DNA of 7,096 nt from Oligoflexus sp. (GTDB taxonomy: Bacteria > Bdellovibrionota_B > Oligoflexia > Oligoflexales > Oligoflexaceae): assembly GCA_030151925.1 (NCBI GenBank), contig JASLCY010000481.1, forward strand, positions 1-7,096, read 5' to 3'. Position 1 is the stretch's first letter. Every line of letters starts with the position of its first letter. Both the position numbers and the translations under genes were made by a program. The notes beneath the pieces are model-generated. The model was not told where the DNA came from. It saw nothing but the letters and a program-made list of their open reading frames with translations, and made no database searches. Positions 1 to 6,078 of the stretch are shown here, piece by piece.

Positions 1-1
1 C

Positions 2-97
2 CAAACTGGACGAAACGATATTCCTAATCTCCACAATCTATTAACTTATGTCAAATATTTGCGTGAAATTGCGCATGGTTGGGCGTTTGAGGAATAG
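2..97 (+). CDS. Possible 3' end of an unidentified gene running in from the left edge
   Basis: The frame starting at position 2 is open for 31 codons and ends at a TAG at 95-97. The other two forward frames hit stops within the first 45 bases. The peptide has an ordinary protein-like composition, with a likely helical stretch (LLTYVKYLREIAHGW) followed by an acidic end. I do not recognise a family. The DNA here is clearly AT-richer (32% GC over 1-60) than the genes that follow. It is either a foreign or atypical gene end, or simply intergenic DNA with a chance open frame. 31 codons is too short to decide. Confidence 0.3.
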   Translation, partial: QTGRNDIPNLHNLLTYVKYLREIAHGWAFEE

Positions 98-236
98 CCG
101 GAAGACCTAAGCGGAGTTGATGAAATGACTAAATCGAACTTGATGTAATAGTAAGGATCGAGGAGTATTCTTGCAGGCCCATCGTGGAAGTCTTACGCTT
201 CCTGCTTGAGAAAATCGATTCACCGGGGGTTCCGGC
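98..236 (+). other. Leader region before the hybrid kinase gene
   Basis: This short non-coding stretch holds stop codons in quick succession (TAATAG at 147-152, then TAA) and no credible reading frame. A GGGGG run at 225-229, seven bases before the ATG at 237, is the only ribosome-binding-site-like element. No sigma-70 promoter stands out. TTGATG-like hexamers occur, but none is well spaced from a good -10 box. Confidence 0.4.
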
Positions 237-2426
237 ATGCGCGAGAAGCTAGTGATGCGTCAGCGCGGTGTCTCTCATGACCGAGATGCCACGATCTCAG
301 TCATATACCTCATCTTGGCCTTCGCGCTCGATCTCGTCCTCTTCCGCGCCGACCCAGGCGCCTCCCCGCATTTTCCCTGGATGATCTCGCAGGCCCTCGG
401 GCTCGCTTTCATGGTCACGCTCGGCCTGCGCTTCTGGTTCGTGCTCTTCCTGAGCGTGTTCGCCAACGCCTATTTCATCTGGCACGAAGGCCGTTCGGTC
501 AGCGCGATGTTCCTCGCGATCATCACCGCCGCCGCCTACAGCCTCGCCGCCTGGGGTTGGGTGAAAATTCGCGCCCTGCCCGCCCCCGCGCTCGCCAGGA
601 GCGGGCTCCTGGTGCTGCTCGCGTTCGTGACGACGGGCGTGGTCGCGCGCCTCGCTTTCACCGTCCTCACCAATTACGAGCTCATCGATCCCACCCCGGC
701 CGCGGTCTGGGCCGGGGAGCTCACGCTGCGCGACGGCGTTAATTTCCTGACCTCGTTCCCCTTCTTCACCTTCCTCTTCGTGCCCTTCACCGATCACCTC
801 GTCTACCGCGGCACCGGACGCGAGAAACAGAAGCTCGAGCTGCACGACGGCCTCTTCACGCTGCTGCCCTTCCTGGCCCTGGCCCTGCCGCGGCCCCCGC
901 TCGAGCACGCGAACTTCCTCTATCTCCTGTTCTTCCCGGCGATGCTCCTCGTCATCCTCTACCGGATGCGCGGCGCGCTGGCTTTCACCTTCGCGGCCTC
1001 GCTCTGGCTCTACCAGGCCTATCCCTTCAGCGAAAAACACACGGTTTCGCCGGCCCTGCCCTTCCTGACGACCCTGCTCGCCACGACGGTCGGCGTCGCC
1101 TATTGGCTCGAGAAAACCAAGCAGAAGCAGCAGGCCCTCCTGCAAAGCAAGGAGGAGGAGCTGACCGCGGCCCGCGCGAAGCTGATCGAGCTCGAGGAGA
1201 ACAGGCGCGAATGGCGATCGCTCACCCAGACGCTCGAGCGGCTGGTGATCCGGAGCACCCAGGATCTGCGCACGCCGCTGACGCCGATCTACATGTGGTC
1301 GCAGATGCTGAAGGAGGACGGCTCGTCGCAGGCGATCGCCGACGCCAGCGACGGCATCAAGATGCACATCGAGCGCCAGACGAAGATGCTCGAGGAGCTG
1401 CGTGACTCGGTGCGCATCAGCATGGGGCACCAGACGATCCGCAAGGACACCTTCGACCTCGCGGACGTGCTGCAGGAGCTCGCCGAGCACTGGCACAAGG
1501 CGGCGGAAGCGAAGAAGCTCGATTTCCGTTATGAACGGCCTTTGAAGTCCACCCTCATCATGGGCGATCGCGAGGCTCTGGCGCACGCGCTCGACAAGCT
1601 CTTCGAGCATCTGCTGCAGTACGGCCGCGACCATGCGGTCATCAGCCTGCACGCGACCACGCAGCATCGGGATGTGATCCTGCATCTGAAGCACAGCGGT
1701 TATTCGAGCGATCAGCAGCACGTGCTGAAGCTCCTCCAGGCGGGCCAGGGCATGGATCCCGAAGCCTTCCTCACGGCGGCGAACTTCGACCTCGCCCTCT
1801 ATACGGCGAAGAAACTCATCGACTTGCAGGGGGGCCGGCTCACGGCGGCGAGCCTGAACCCCAAACCGGGCATGCTCTTCTCCCTGAGCCTCAAGAAACC
1901 GAAACGCGATGCGAAAGCGAGCGTGATGCCGCTCGCCCAGGCGGCGCCGATGTCGCTGCCGAACAAGATCTCGATGTTTCCGGTGAGCGAGGAGAGGCAG
2001 ACGATGCTGCTGGTGGAAGACGACCCTTTCACGCTGCATCTCCTCGATAGCCTGCTGAGCGCGGAAGGCATCCACACGATCCCGTGCGCGAACGCGGCCG
2101 AGGCGATCGAGGCCTTCCATCGCGATCGGCCGGCGCTGGTCCTCGCGGATCTGGGGCTGCCGGACATCAATGGTTTTGAGTTGATTCGTCGATTGAAGAA
2201 GTCGGGGCGGCATGAGTTTATCGCGGTGGCCTTCTCGGCCTGCGTTACGCCCGAGGCGGAGCAGCAGGCTTACGATGCGGGCTTCTCGGCGTTCCTGGCG
2301 AAGCCTTTGGAGGCGAAGGTCCTGATCGAGACGATGCAGCTGCTGCAGACGAAGGCCAAGGCCCTCAGCCAGATTCCGGCTCCTGGCAGCTCGAAATCAC
2401 GACCGATGGACCTGACGGTGCACTAG
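237..2426 (+). CDS. Membrane-bound hybrid sensor kinase/response regulator with degenerate kinase core (MASE1-like, pseudo-HisKA/HATPase, receiver)
   Basis: This 729-residue protein begins with about 8-10 hydrophobic segments (residues 19-290). Conserved-looking Pro-Trp, Gly-Leu-Arg and Arg-Asp-Gly-Val-Asn positions in that region resemble MASE1 sensory domains. A charged coiled coil (about 292-335) leads into a HisKA-like helix whose H-box reads STQDLRTPL, so Gln342 sits where the phosphorylated histidine belongs. The following HATPase-like region (about 405-553) keeps the overall spacing and a GGRL-type end. Its N-box asparagines are replaced by Lys454 and His458, the DxGxG box is absent, and the GLGL box reads NFDL (517-520). 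After a linker, a receiver domain (588-703) keeps the acidic pair Glu594/Asp595, phospho-acceptor Asp638 in ADLGLPD, Ser667 and Lys689. I infer a sensor that cannot autophosphorylate but may take phosphate from a partner kinase or act allosterically. The only in-frame ATG near the 5' end with an SD-like run is at 237; Met7 is an alternative start. Its 3' end converges with the small gene at 2459, and no clear terminator lies between them. Confidence 0.9.
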   Translation: MREKLVMRQRGVSHDRDATISVIYLILAFALDLVLFRADPGASPHFPWMISQALGLAFMVTLGLRFWFVLFLSVFANAYFIWHEGRSVSAMFLAIITAAAYSLAAWGWVKIRALPAPALARSGLLVLLAFVTTGVVARLAFTVLTNYELIDPTPAAVWAGELTLRDGVNFLTSFPFFTFLFVPFTDHLVYRGTGREKQKLELHDGLFTLLPFLALALPRPPLEHANFLYLLFFPAMLLVILYRMRGALAFTFAASLWLYQAYPFSEKHTVSPALPFLTTLLATTVGVAYWLEKTKQKQQALLQSKEEELTAARAKLIELEENRREWRSLTQTLERLVIRSTQDLRTPLTPIYMWSQMLKEDGSSQAIADASDGIKMHIERQTKMLEELRDSVRISMGHQTIRKDTFDLADVLQELAEHWHKAAEAKKLDFRYERPLKSTLIMGDREALAHALDKLFEHLLQYGRDHAVISLHATTQHRDVILHLKHSGYSSDQQHVLKLLQAGQGMDPEAFLTAANFDLALYTAKKLIDLQGGRLTAASLNPKPGMLFSLSLKKPKRDAKASVMPLAQAAPMSLPNKISMFPVSEERQTMLLVEDDPFTLHLLDSLLSAEGIHTIPCANAAEAIEAFHRDRPALVLADLGLPDINGFELIRRLKKSGRHEFIAVAFSACVTPEAEQQAYDAGFSAFLAKPLEAKVLIETMQLLQTKAKALSQIPAPGSSKSRPMDLTVH

Positions 2427-2458
2427 AAGCGGAACGTCTTAGAAAGGCCTTCCGAGTC

Positions 2459-2863
2459 TTACATACCGATCTCAAGAGGGCGGTTGCTCTCCAGCACGAG
2501 TTTCGCCATCTTCTGGCAAGGATGCAGCGGCTCGGAAGCCACACGCACTCCGTTAAAACGCTCAAAACGATAGACCAGGCTCTCGCCCGCGCGCAGCGTG
2601 ACGAGCTTCACGGCTTCCGAGGTTTTATCAAAGACCTTGAGCTGCACGGTGCAGGCGCTGCTGGGCGAGCTGATCTTGAAGACCTGGTTTTTGTCGGTCG
2701 GCGCGACGCGATAATGCAGCGCGACAGGCACCAGCGTCGTCGCGGGGCTCGGCAGCGTCACGCTCTCGCCATGCTCCATCTCGGTGATATCGAAAGGCGT
2801 CTCGTCTTCGGCGATCGCGAGGCTCGAGAATACGGTCAAAGCTAGAGCGGCCAAAACTTTCAT
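2459..2863 (-). CDS. Small putative exported protein of unknown family
   Basis: This is a 134-residue protein. Residues 1-18 form a typical Sec signal peptide: Met-Lys, a hydrophobic Leu/Ala/Val core, then LAIA followed by acidic EDE, with likely cleavage after Ala18. The mature part of about 116 residues alternates hydrophobic and polar residues, suggesting a beta-rich fold. Its only two cysteines (71 and 116) could form a disulphide in the periplasm. There is no lipobox, no later membrane segment and no enzyme motif that I recognise. I chose the ATG at 2863 because a GGAGA (2869-2873) lies five bases upstream and the signal peptide begins exactly there. The frame stays open to an ATG at 2932, but that would bury the signal peptide and the candidate promoter. 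It converges with the kinase gene (33-base gap) and diverges from the PilT-like gene, so it is probably monocistronic. Function unknown. Confidence 0.8.
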   Translation of the reverse strand: MKVLAALALTVFSSLAIAEDETPFDITEMEHGESVTLPSPATTLVPVALHYRVAPTDKNQVFKISSPSSACTVQLKVFDKTSEAVKLVTLRAGESLVYRFERFNGVRVASEPLHPCQKMAKLVLESNRPLEIGM

Positions 2864-2868
2864 GTTGG

Positions 2869-2873
2869 TCTCC
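2869..2873 (-). promoter_or_regulatory. Ribosome binding site fixing the start of the exported protein
   Basis: On the minus strand this reads GGAGA, followed by the five-base spacer CCAAC and then ATG. It supports the start at 2863 over the upstream in-frame ATG at 2932. Confidence 0.7.
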
Positions 2874-2902
2874 ACGGCTAGGTCAAATGCGGGCTTACCC
2901 TT

Positions 2903-2932
2903 ATTGTAAGGGGGCCCGGGAACGGGGACCAA
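2903..2932 (-). promoter_or_regulatory. Candidate sigma-70 promoter for the exported-protein gene
   Basis: On the minus strand, TTGGTC (2927-2932) is followed after 18 bases by TACAAT (2903-2908, five of six matches to the -10 consensus). Transcription would start near 2896, giving a leader of about 33 bases. The -10 box lies within a small inverted repeat (CCCTTA 2898-2903, TAAGGG 2907-2912), and the spacer is very GC-rich (CCCGGGCCCC). The -35 box is weak, so this may need an activator or may be coincidental. Confidence 0.4.
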
Positions 2933-2989
2933 GAGGTGTGCAAATTTTGACCCGATCGATCGCGGCCGATTCGCTGAAAATCATACCTG

Positions 2990-3019
2990 CGGAAATAAAA
3001 GCGCCGCTTCTCGAGCGGC
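2990..3019 (-). terminator. Terminator-like hairpin on the minus strand
   Basis: The repeat GCCGCT (3003-3008) and AGCGGC (3014-3019), with a five-base loop, form a perfect six-pair GC-rich stem. On the minus strand it is followed after GC by TTTTATTT, the pattern of an intrinsic terminator. On the plus strand the nearest T-run is too distant. No recognised minus-strand gene lies upstream for it to terminate, so it may end a small RNA or antisense transcript, or may be a chance structure. Confidence 0.35.
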
Positions 3020-3088
3020 TTTGCACGGGTTTTTATAGCGCCTCGCACCCAGGACCCAACTTACTGAAATCCTCGCCTGTTTAAGCCT

Positions 3089-3216
3089 CCCTCGCGCTTT
3101 CGCCTAAATTCGCTTGGCGCTTTGCCGAAACACCGTATGTGAGGCCGATGACTTTTGTATGTATCCACTGGTCATCCCTATCCCTTTGTCTCCCTTGAGA
3201 AGGCCCTCGCGCTTTC
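3089..3216. repeat. 13-base direct repeat pair upstream of the PilT-like gene
   Basis: CCCTCGCGCTTTC occurs at 3089-3101 and again at 3204-3216 in the same orientation. The core GCGCTTT also occurs at 3117-3123. The copies flank non-coding DNA with no sign of a mobile element between them. They could be binding sites for a regulator of the downstream gene, or chance repeats. Confidence 0.5.
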
Positions 3217-3360
3217 TTTCACCTTGTTACCGGAGCCTTTTCGGTAATCATGTGGCTGAGCGACTCGAACGATTAGAGAAGAGAGTCCAGGCAGCTATCG
3301 GTTCTTTCGAGACAAAAGATCATCGGCGCACAACCACCCTTTGCCAGTCGTTACGGGCCT

Positions 3361-3390
3361 TTAACACGCCTCCCATAAATTCCCTATACA
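3361..3390 (+). promoter_or_regulatory. Candidate sigma-70 promoter for the PilT-like gene
   Basis: TTAACA (3361-3366, five of six matches to the -35 consensus) is followed after 18 bases by TATACA (3385-3390, four of six matches to the -10). Transcription would start near 3397, leaving a leader of about 48 bases before the ATG at 3445. The spacing and position are reasonable, but the -10 is imperfect. Confidence 0.4.
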
Positions 3391-3444
3391 TTCTGCCGAA
3401 AACATACTTGCATCTCTCCAAGAGACGTTCAGGGAGCCGAGCGA

Positions 3445-4518
3445 ATGAATCTCGACAAGATTCTCAAAGTAGCCGTGCGCGGCGGCGCGAGCGACATCAT
3501 CCTGAAGCCGGGCGCGCATCCGCGTTTCCGCTTCCAGGGCGACATCATCAATCTCGCCGACGGTGAGGTCATCACCCCGCCGATGATGGTGGAATGGATC
3601 ACGCTCATCACACCGCCCCATCTGAAGCCCAAGCTCCAGAACCTCGAGGACCTCGACTTCGCCTATACCAATACCCTCGGCAACCGTTTCCGAGTGAACC
3701 TCTTCCGGCAGAAGATGGGCTACGCGATCGTCATGCGGGTGATCAACTCGCACGTCCGCACGATGGAGGAGCTGCAGCTCCCGAAGACCCTGCACTCCTT
3801 CGCGGAGGAGAAACGCGGGCTGATCCTCGTGACCGGCGCGACCGGTAGCGGTAAGTCGACGACCCTGGCTTCCATCATCGAGAAGATCAACCTCACGAAG
3901 TCGGCGCATATCCTGACGATCGAGGATCCGATCGAATTCATCTTCAAGGAGCGCAAGGCGACGATCAACCAGCGGGAGATCGGCATCGATACCGAGAGCT
4001 TCCCGGCCGCCCTGCGCAGCGCCCTGCGGCAGAACCCGGACGTGATCCTGGTGGGCGAGCTGCGCGACAAGGAGACGACGGAGACCGCGCTGATGGCCGC
4101 GGAAACGGGCCACTTGGTGCTCTCGACCCTCCACACCCTCGACGCGACGGAAAGCATCACGCGCCTGATGTCCTACTTTCCTCCGCATCAGCATACTTCG
4201 CTGCGCATGATGTTATCCCAGACCCTGAAAGCGGTCGTCTCGCAGCGCCTGGTCGCGAGGCTCGATAACAAGGGCATGGTCGCCGCGCACGAAGTCCTCG
4301 TCGCGAACGAGGTCGTACGCGACATCATCCTGAAGGCCGATTCCTTCGATACCCTGAAGGATACGATCCGCAACAGCCGCACGACCTACGGCATGCAGAG
4401 CTTCGACCAATCGCTCCTCACGCTCTATAAGAACGGCACGATCTCCGCGGAAGAAGCCCTGCTCCACGCCTCGAAACGCAAGGACATGGAGCTGGCGCTC
4501 AACGGCTTCGAGCAGTAA
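3445..4518 (+). CDS. pilT: Type IV pilus retraction ATPase, PilT/PilU family
   Basis: This 357-residue protein is close to the usual length of PilT-type hexameric ATPases, which power pilus disassembly and twitching motility at the inner-membrane base of the type IV pilus. The N-terminal domain has the typical ASDIILKPGAHPRFRFQGD stretch (15-33). The motor domain carries Walker A GATGSGKST (131-139, Lys137), the Asp box with TIEDPIEF (158-165), Walker B with VGELRD (203-208, Glu205) and the His box TGHLVLSTLHT (221-231, His223 and His230). The PilT retraction motif AIRNLIRE is not preserved; the equivalent region reads VVRDIILK (290-297). The end (GMQSFDQSLLTLYKNG, then EEALLHA) recalls PilU. 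PilT is therefore the best family-level name, with PilU a real alternative. Start: AGGGAG at 3431-3436 lies eight bases before the ATG. The gene stands alone, after a long leader region and before a strong terminator. No other pilus genes are in view. Confidence 0.92.
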   Translation: MNLDKILKVAVRGGASDIILKPGAHPRFRFQGDIINLADGEVITPPMMVEWITLITPPHLKPKLQNLEDLDFAYTNTLGNRFRVNLFRQKMGYAIVMRVINSHVRTMEELQLPKTLHSFAEEKRGLILVTGATGSGKSTTLASIIEKINLTKSAHILTIEDPIEFIFKERKATINQREIGIDTESFPAALRSALRQNPDVILVGELRDKETTETALMAAETGHLVLSTLHTLDATESITRLMSYFPPHQHTSLRMMLSQTLKAVVSQRLVARLDNKGMVAAHEVLVANEVVRDIILKADSFDTLKDTIRNSRTTYGMQSFDQSLLTLYKNGTISAEEALLHASKRKDMELALNGFEQ

Positions 4519-4533
4519 TTCTCCCCAAAACAA

Positions 4534-4567
4534 GCAGCCCCGTTTCCAGCGTTGGAAACGGGGCTGC
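4534..4567. terminator. Bidirectional intrinsic terminator between the PilT-like gene and nuoN
   Basis: A perfect 15-base-pair inverted repeat (4534-4548 and 4553-4567) encloses the four-base loop GCGT. On the plus strand it follows the TAA at 4516-4518 by 15 bases and is followed by a short T-rich stretch (TATTTTG). On the minus strand it follows the nuoN stop and leads into TTGTTTTGG. It is therefore placed to end both converging transcripts. Confidence 0.9.
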
Positions 4568-4588
4568 CGTATTTTGAGGTTCGACCGA

Positions 4589-6070
4589 TCAGAGCAGACG
4601 CGAGAACCAGGCCGGCAGGATGCCCATAGCCACGGTGAGGAAGAGCGCGAGGCTCATGACCAGCGTGCTGCCGAGCCAAGGCGTTCCGGTGCCCTCGGCT
4701 TCATGGCCCTCTTTCATATACATGTAGATCATCGGCCTGAGGTAGATCAGGGCCGACACCACCGAGGCGAGCGCCGCGATCACCGTGATGGTCGTGTGAC
4801 CGGTGGAGAGCGCTGCGGAGAAGAGGTAGTACTTCCCGAAGAAACCGGCCGTGGGCGGAATGCCGGCCATGCTCAGGAGGAAGAGGCTCATGGCAAAAGC
4901 CATGAACGGACGGCGGCGGCCGAGACCGGCCAGCTCATCGAGCGTGATGTCATCGCTATCGGCCGGGCTGATCATCGTCAGCACCGCGAAGGCTCCGAGG
5001 TTCATCACCACATAGAAGATCGTGTAGGAGAAGACCGCCGACGAGGCCGCGCTGCTGTCGCCGCCGCTGATCAAAGCGAGGATGCCGAGCAGCACATAAC
5101 CGGTGTGGACGATGGTCGAATAAGCGAAGATGCGTTTGAGGCGAGTCTGCCTCAGGCCGACGAAGGAACCGAAGACGAGCGTCAGCACGATGATCGCGCT
5201 GAGCAGGATCACCAGCACCGGCTCCGAAGAGGCGGAAGGCGCGAAGAGCTCGAGCGTCATACGCAGGAAGGCGCCGGTCGCCGCGGCTTTCACGGCCGAG
5301 ATCATAAAGCCGGTCACAGGCGTGGCCGCACCGGTATAGACGTCGGGAATCCAAACGTGGAAAGGCACCGCTCCGATCTTAAAGAGGAAGCCGATCGAGA
5401 AGAGCCCGACGCCGAGCAGGGCGAGCGTCGGCAGTTGGCCTTGCCACTGGCTGTCGATCGCGGCTTTGATTCCGGCGACGTCGAGGCTGCCGGTCGTACC
5501 GTAGAGCAGGCTCGCGCCGTACAGCAGCACAGCGCTGGCCGCGCCGCCGAGGAGGAAGTATTTAAGCCCCGCTTCCGCCGCGAGGGGCGATTGCCTGTGC
5601 ATCGACACGAGCACGTAGACCGCGAGCGACATGAGTTCGAGCGAGATGAAGAACATAACGAGGTTGCGGGTCGAGACCATCGCCAGCATGCCGACCACCG
5701 CGAAGGCTATCATCGTGAAATACTCGGTCTGGAAATCCTCGCGTTCGTCGAAGCCTATGCTCATGATCGCGGCGGCGACGCCGGCGAGGATCACGAGCAC
5801 GGAAAAGACCTGGCTCAAACGATCGAAGACCAGCACCCCGTCGAGGACCGCAACCGTCTCGGTCGGCGGAAAGACGACCGTCGCGCCGATCGCCGCCAGG
5901 GAACCGATGAAGAGCATCGCGAGGGAGACCGCGCGGCCCTCGTGCTTCAAGGCCGAGAAGAGCAGCGTGGCGATCGCGGTCATCGTCATGCAAACGAGCG
6001 GGAGCAGCGCCAACCACTGCTGGCCGTTCAGAAAAGTCATCGGAAACAAGTTGATAAATGACACAGCCAT
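4589..6070 (-). CDS. nuoN: NADH-quinone oxidoreductase subunit N
   Basis: This 493-residue, highly hydrophobic protein matches NuoN, one of the three antiporter-like proton-channel subunits in the membrane arm of complex I. It translocates protons as NADH electrons pass to quinone. Family hallmarks in order are Glu145 in SLELMSLAVYVLV, Lys170 in AGLKYFLLGG, Lys231 in FKIGAVPFHVWIPDVYTGA (the TM7 channel lysine), Lys261 in ISAVKAAATGAF (TM8), the LKRIFAYSTIVHTGY segment (311-325, His322), and Lys413 in MAGIPPTAGFFGKYYLF (the TM12 lysine). About 14 transmembrane helices are expected, and length and motifs indicate an intact subunit. It follows nuoM by eight bases and precedes the shared terminator, so it is probably the last nuo gene. 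Start choice: the AAAGGGA sequence abuts the ATG at 6070 with no spacer, whereas the in-frame GTG at 6064 would have ideal spacing. The true start may therefore be two codons downstream. Confidence 0.96.
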   Translation of the reverse strand: MAVSFINLFPMTFLNGQQWLALLPLVCMTMTAIATLLFSALKHEGRAVSLAMLFIGSLAAIGATVVFPPTETVAVLDGVLVFDRLSQVFSVLVILAGVAAAIMSIGFDEREDFQTEYFTMIAFAVVGMLAMVSTRNLVMFFISLELMSLAVYVLVSMHRQSPLAAEAGLKYFLLGGAASAVLLYGASLLYGTTGSLDVAGIKAAIDSQWQGQLPTLALLGVGLFSIGFLFKIGAVPFHVWIPDVYTGAATPVTGFMISAVKAAATGAFLRMTLELFAPSASSEPVLVILLSAIIVLTLVFGSFVGLRQTRLKRIFAYSTIVHTGYVLLGILALISGGDSSAASSAVFSYTIFYVVMNLGAFAVLTMISPADSDDITLDELAGLGRRRPFMAFAMSLFLLSMAGIPPTAGFFGKYYLFSAALSTGHTTITVIAALASVVSALIYLRPMIYMYMKEGHEAEGTGTPWLGSTLVMSLALFLTVAMGILPAWFSRLL

Positions 6071-6077
6071 TCCCTTT
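6071..6077 (-). promoter_or_regulatory. Shine-Dalgarno sequence in the nuoM-nuoN junction
   Basis: On the minus strand, AAAGGGA lies inside the eight-base nuoM-nuoN gap and directly touches the nuoN ATG (6070-6068). The spacing is zero for the ATG but six bases for the in-frame GTG (6064-6062), which favours GTG as the initiating codon. The site lies right after the nuoM stop, a layout that suits coupled translation. Confidence 0.5.
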
Positions 6078-6078
6078 A

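Larger units (their letters stand above)
2933..3360. other. Intergenic region between divergent genes, no supported gene
   Basis: Together with its flanks, the gap between the exported-protein start (2863) and the PilT-like start (3445) is about 580 bases. GC is visibly lower than in the genes, and I find no convincing coding frame on either strand. It contains a terminator-like hairpin (3003-3019), a 13-base direct repeat (3089-3101 and 3204-3216) and a six-base-pair inverted repeat, TTACCG/CGGTAA (3227-3232 and 3242-3247, nine-base loop). Its length exceeds what two simple promoters need, so it could hold regulator sites or a small RNA. Confidence 0.6.

Noticed and set aside
2..97. A HEPN-like R...H motif in the left-edge peptide (LREIAH)
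   Set aside because: HEPN nucleases use Arg followed by four to six residues and then His. Here only three residues separate them, and the fragment is too short to assign.
2166..2200. A brief change in codon style (TTG, TTT, ATT, CGT) within the receiver coding region, suggesting a recombination joint
   Set aside because: It covers only about a dozen codons, the protein motif reads normally through it, and GC-rich codons resume straight after.
297..2213. A 638-codon open frame on the minus strand opposite the hybrid kinase gene
   Set aside because: Its product is almost entirely Arg, Glu, Gln, His and Gly, with no domain or membrane logic. It is the usual antisense shadow of a GC-rich gene, and the plus-strand protein has clear domains.
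2427..2458. A weak inverted repeat (CGGAA/TTCCG) between the convergent kinase and exported-protein genes as a terminator
   Set aside because: Only five pairs with a 15-base loop and no T-run on either side.
2864..2932. A 23-residue N-terminal extension of the exported protein (ATG at 2932)
   Set aside because: It would place the signal peptide internally and overlap the candidate promoter. The GGAGA site and the signal peptide both point to the ATG at 2863.
3114..3566. A 150-codon plus-strand frame running from the intergenic region into the PilT-like gene
   Set aside because: It overlaps the ATPase gene out of frame by over 120 bases and turns into Arg/Ser-rich shadow sequence there. No ribosome binding site or family resemblance supports it.
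3361..4194. A 277-codon minus-strand frame opposite the PilT-like gene
   Set aside because: It is antisense to well-conserved ATPase motifs, and its composition is that of a shadow frame.
4574..6061. A 495-codon open frame on the plus strand opposite nuoN
   Set aside because: Highly charged, low-complexity composition (Arg, Glu, His, Asp). It lies antisense to an unmistakable NuoN, and its start falls just after the terminator hairpin.
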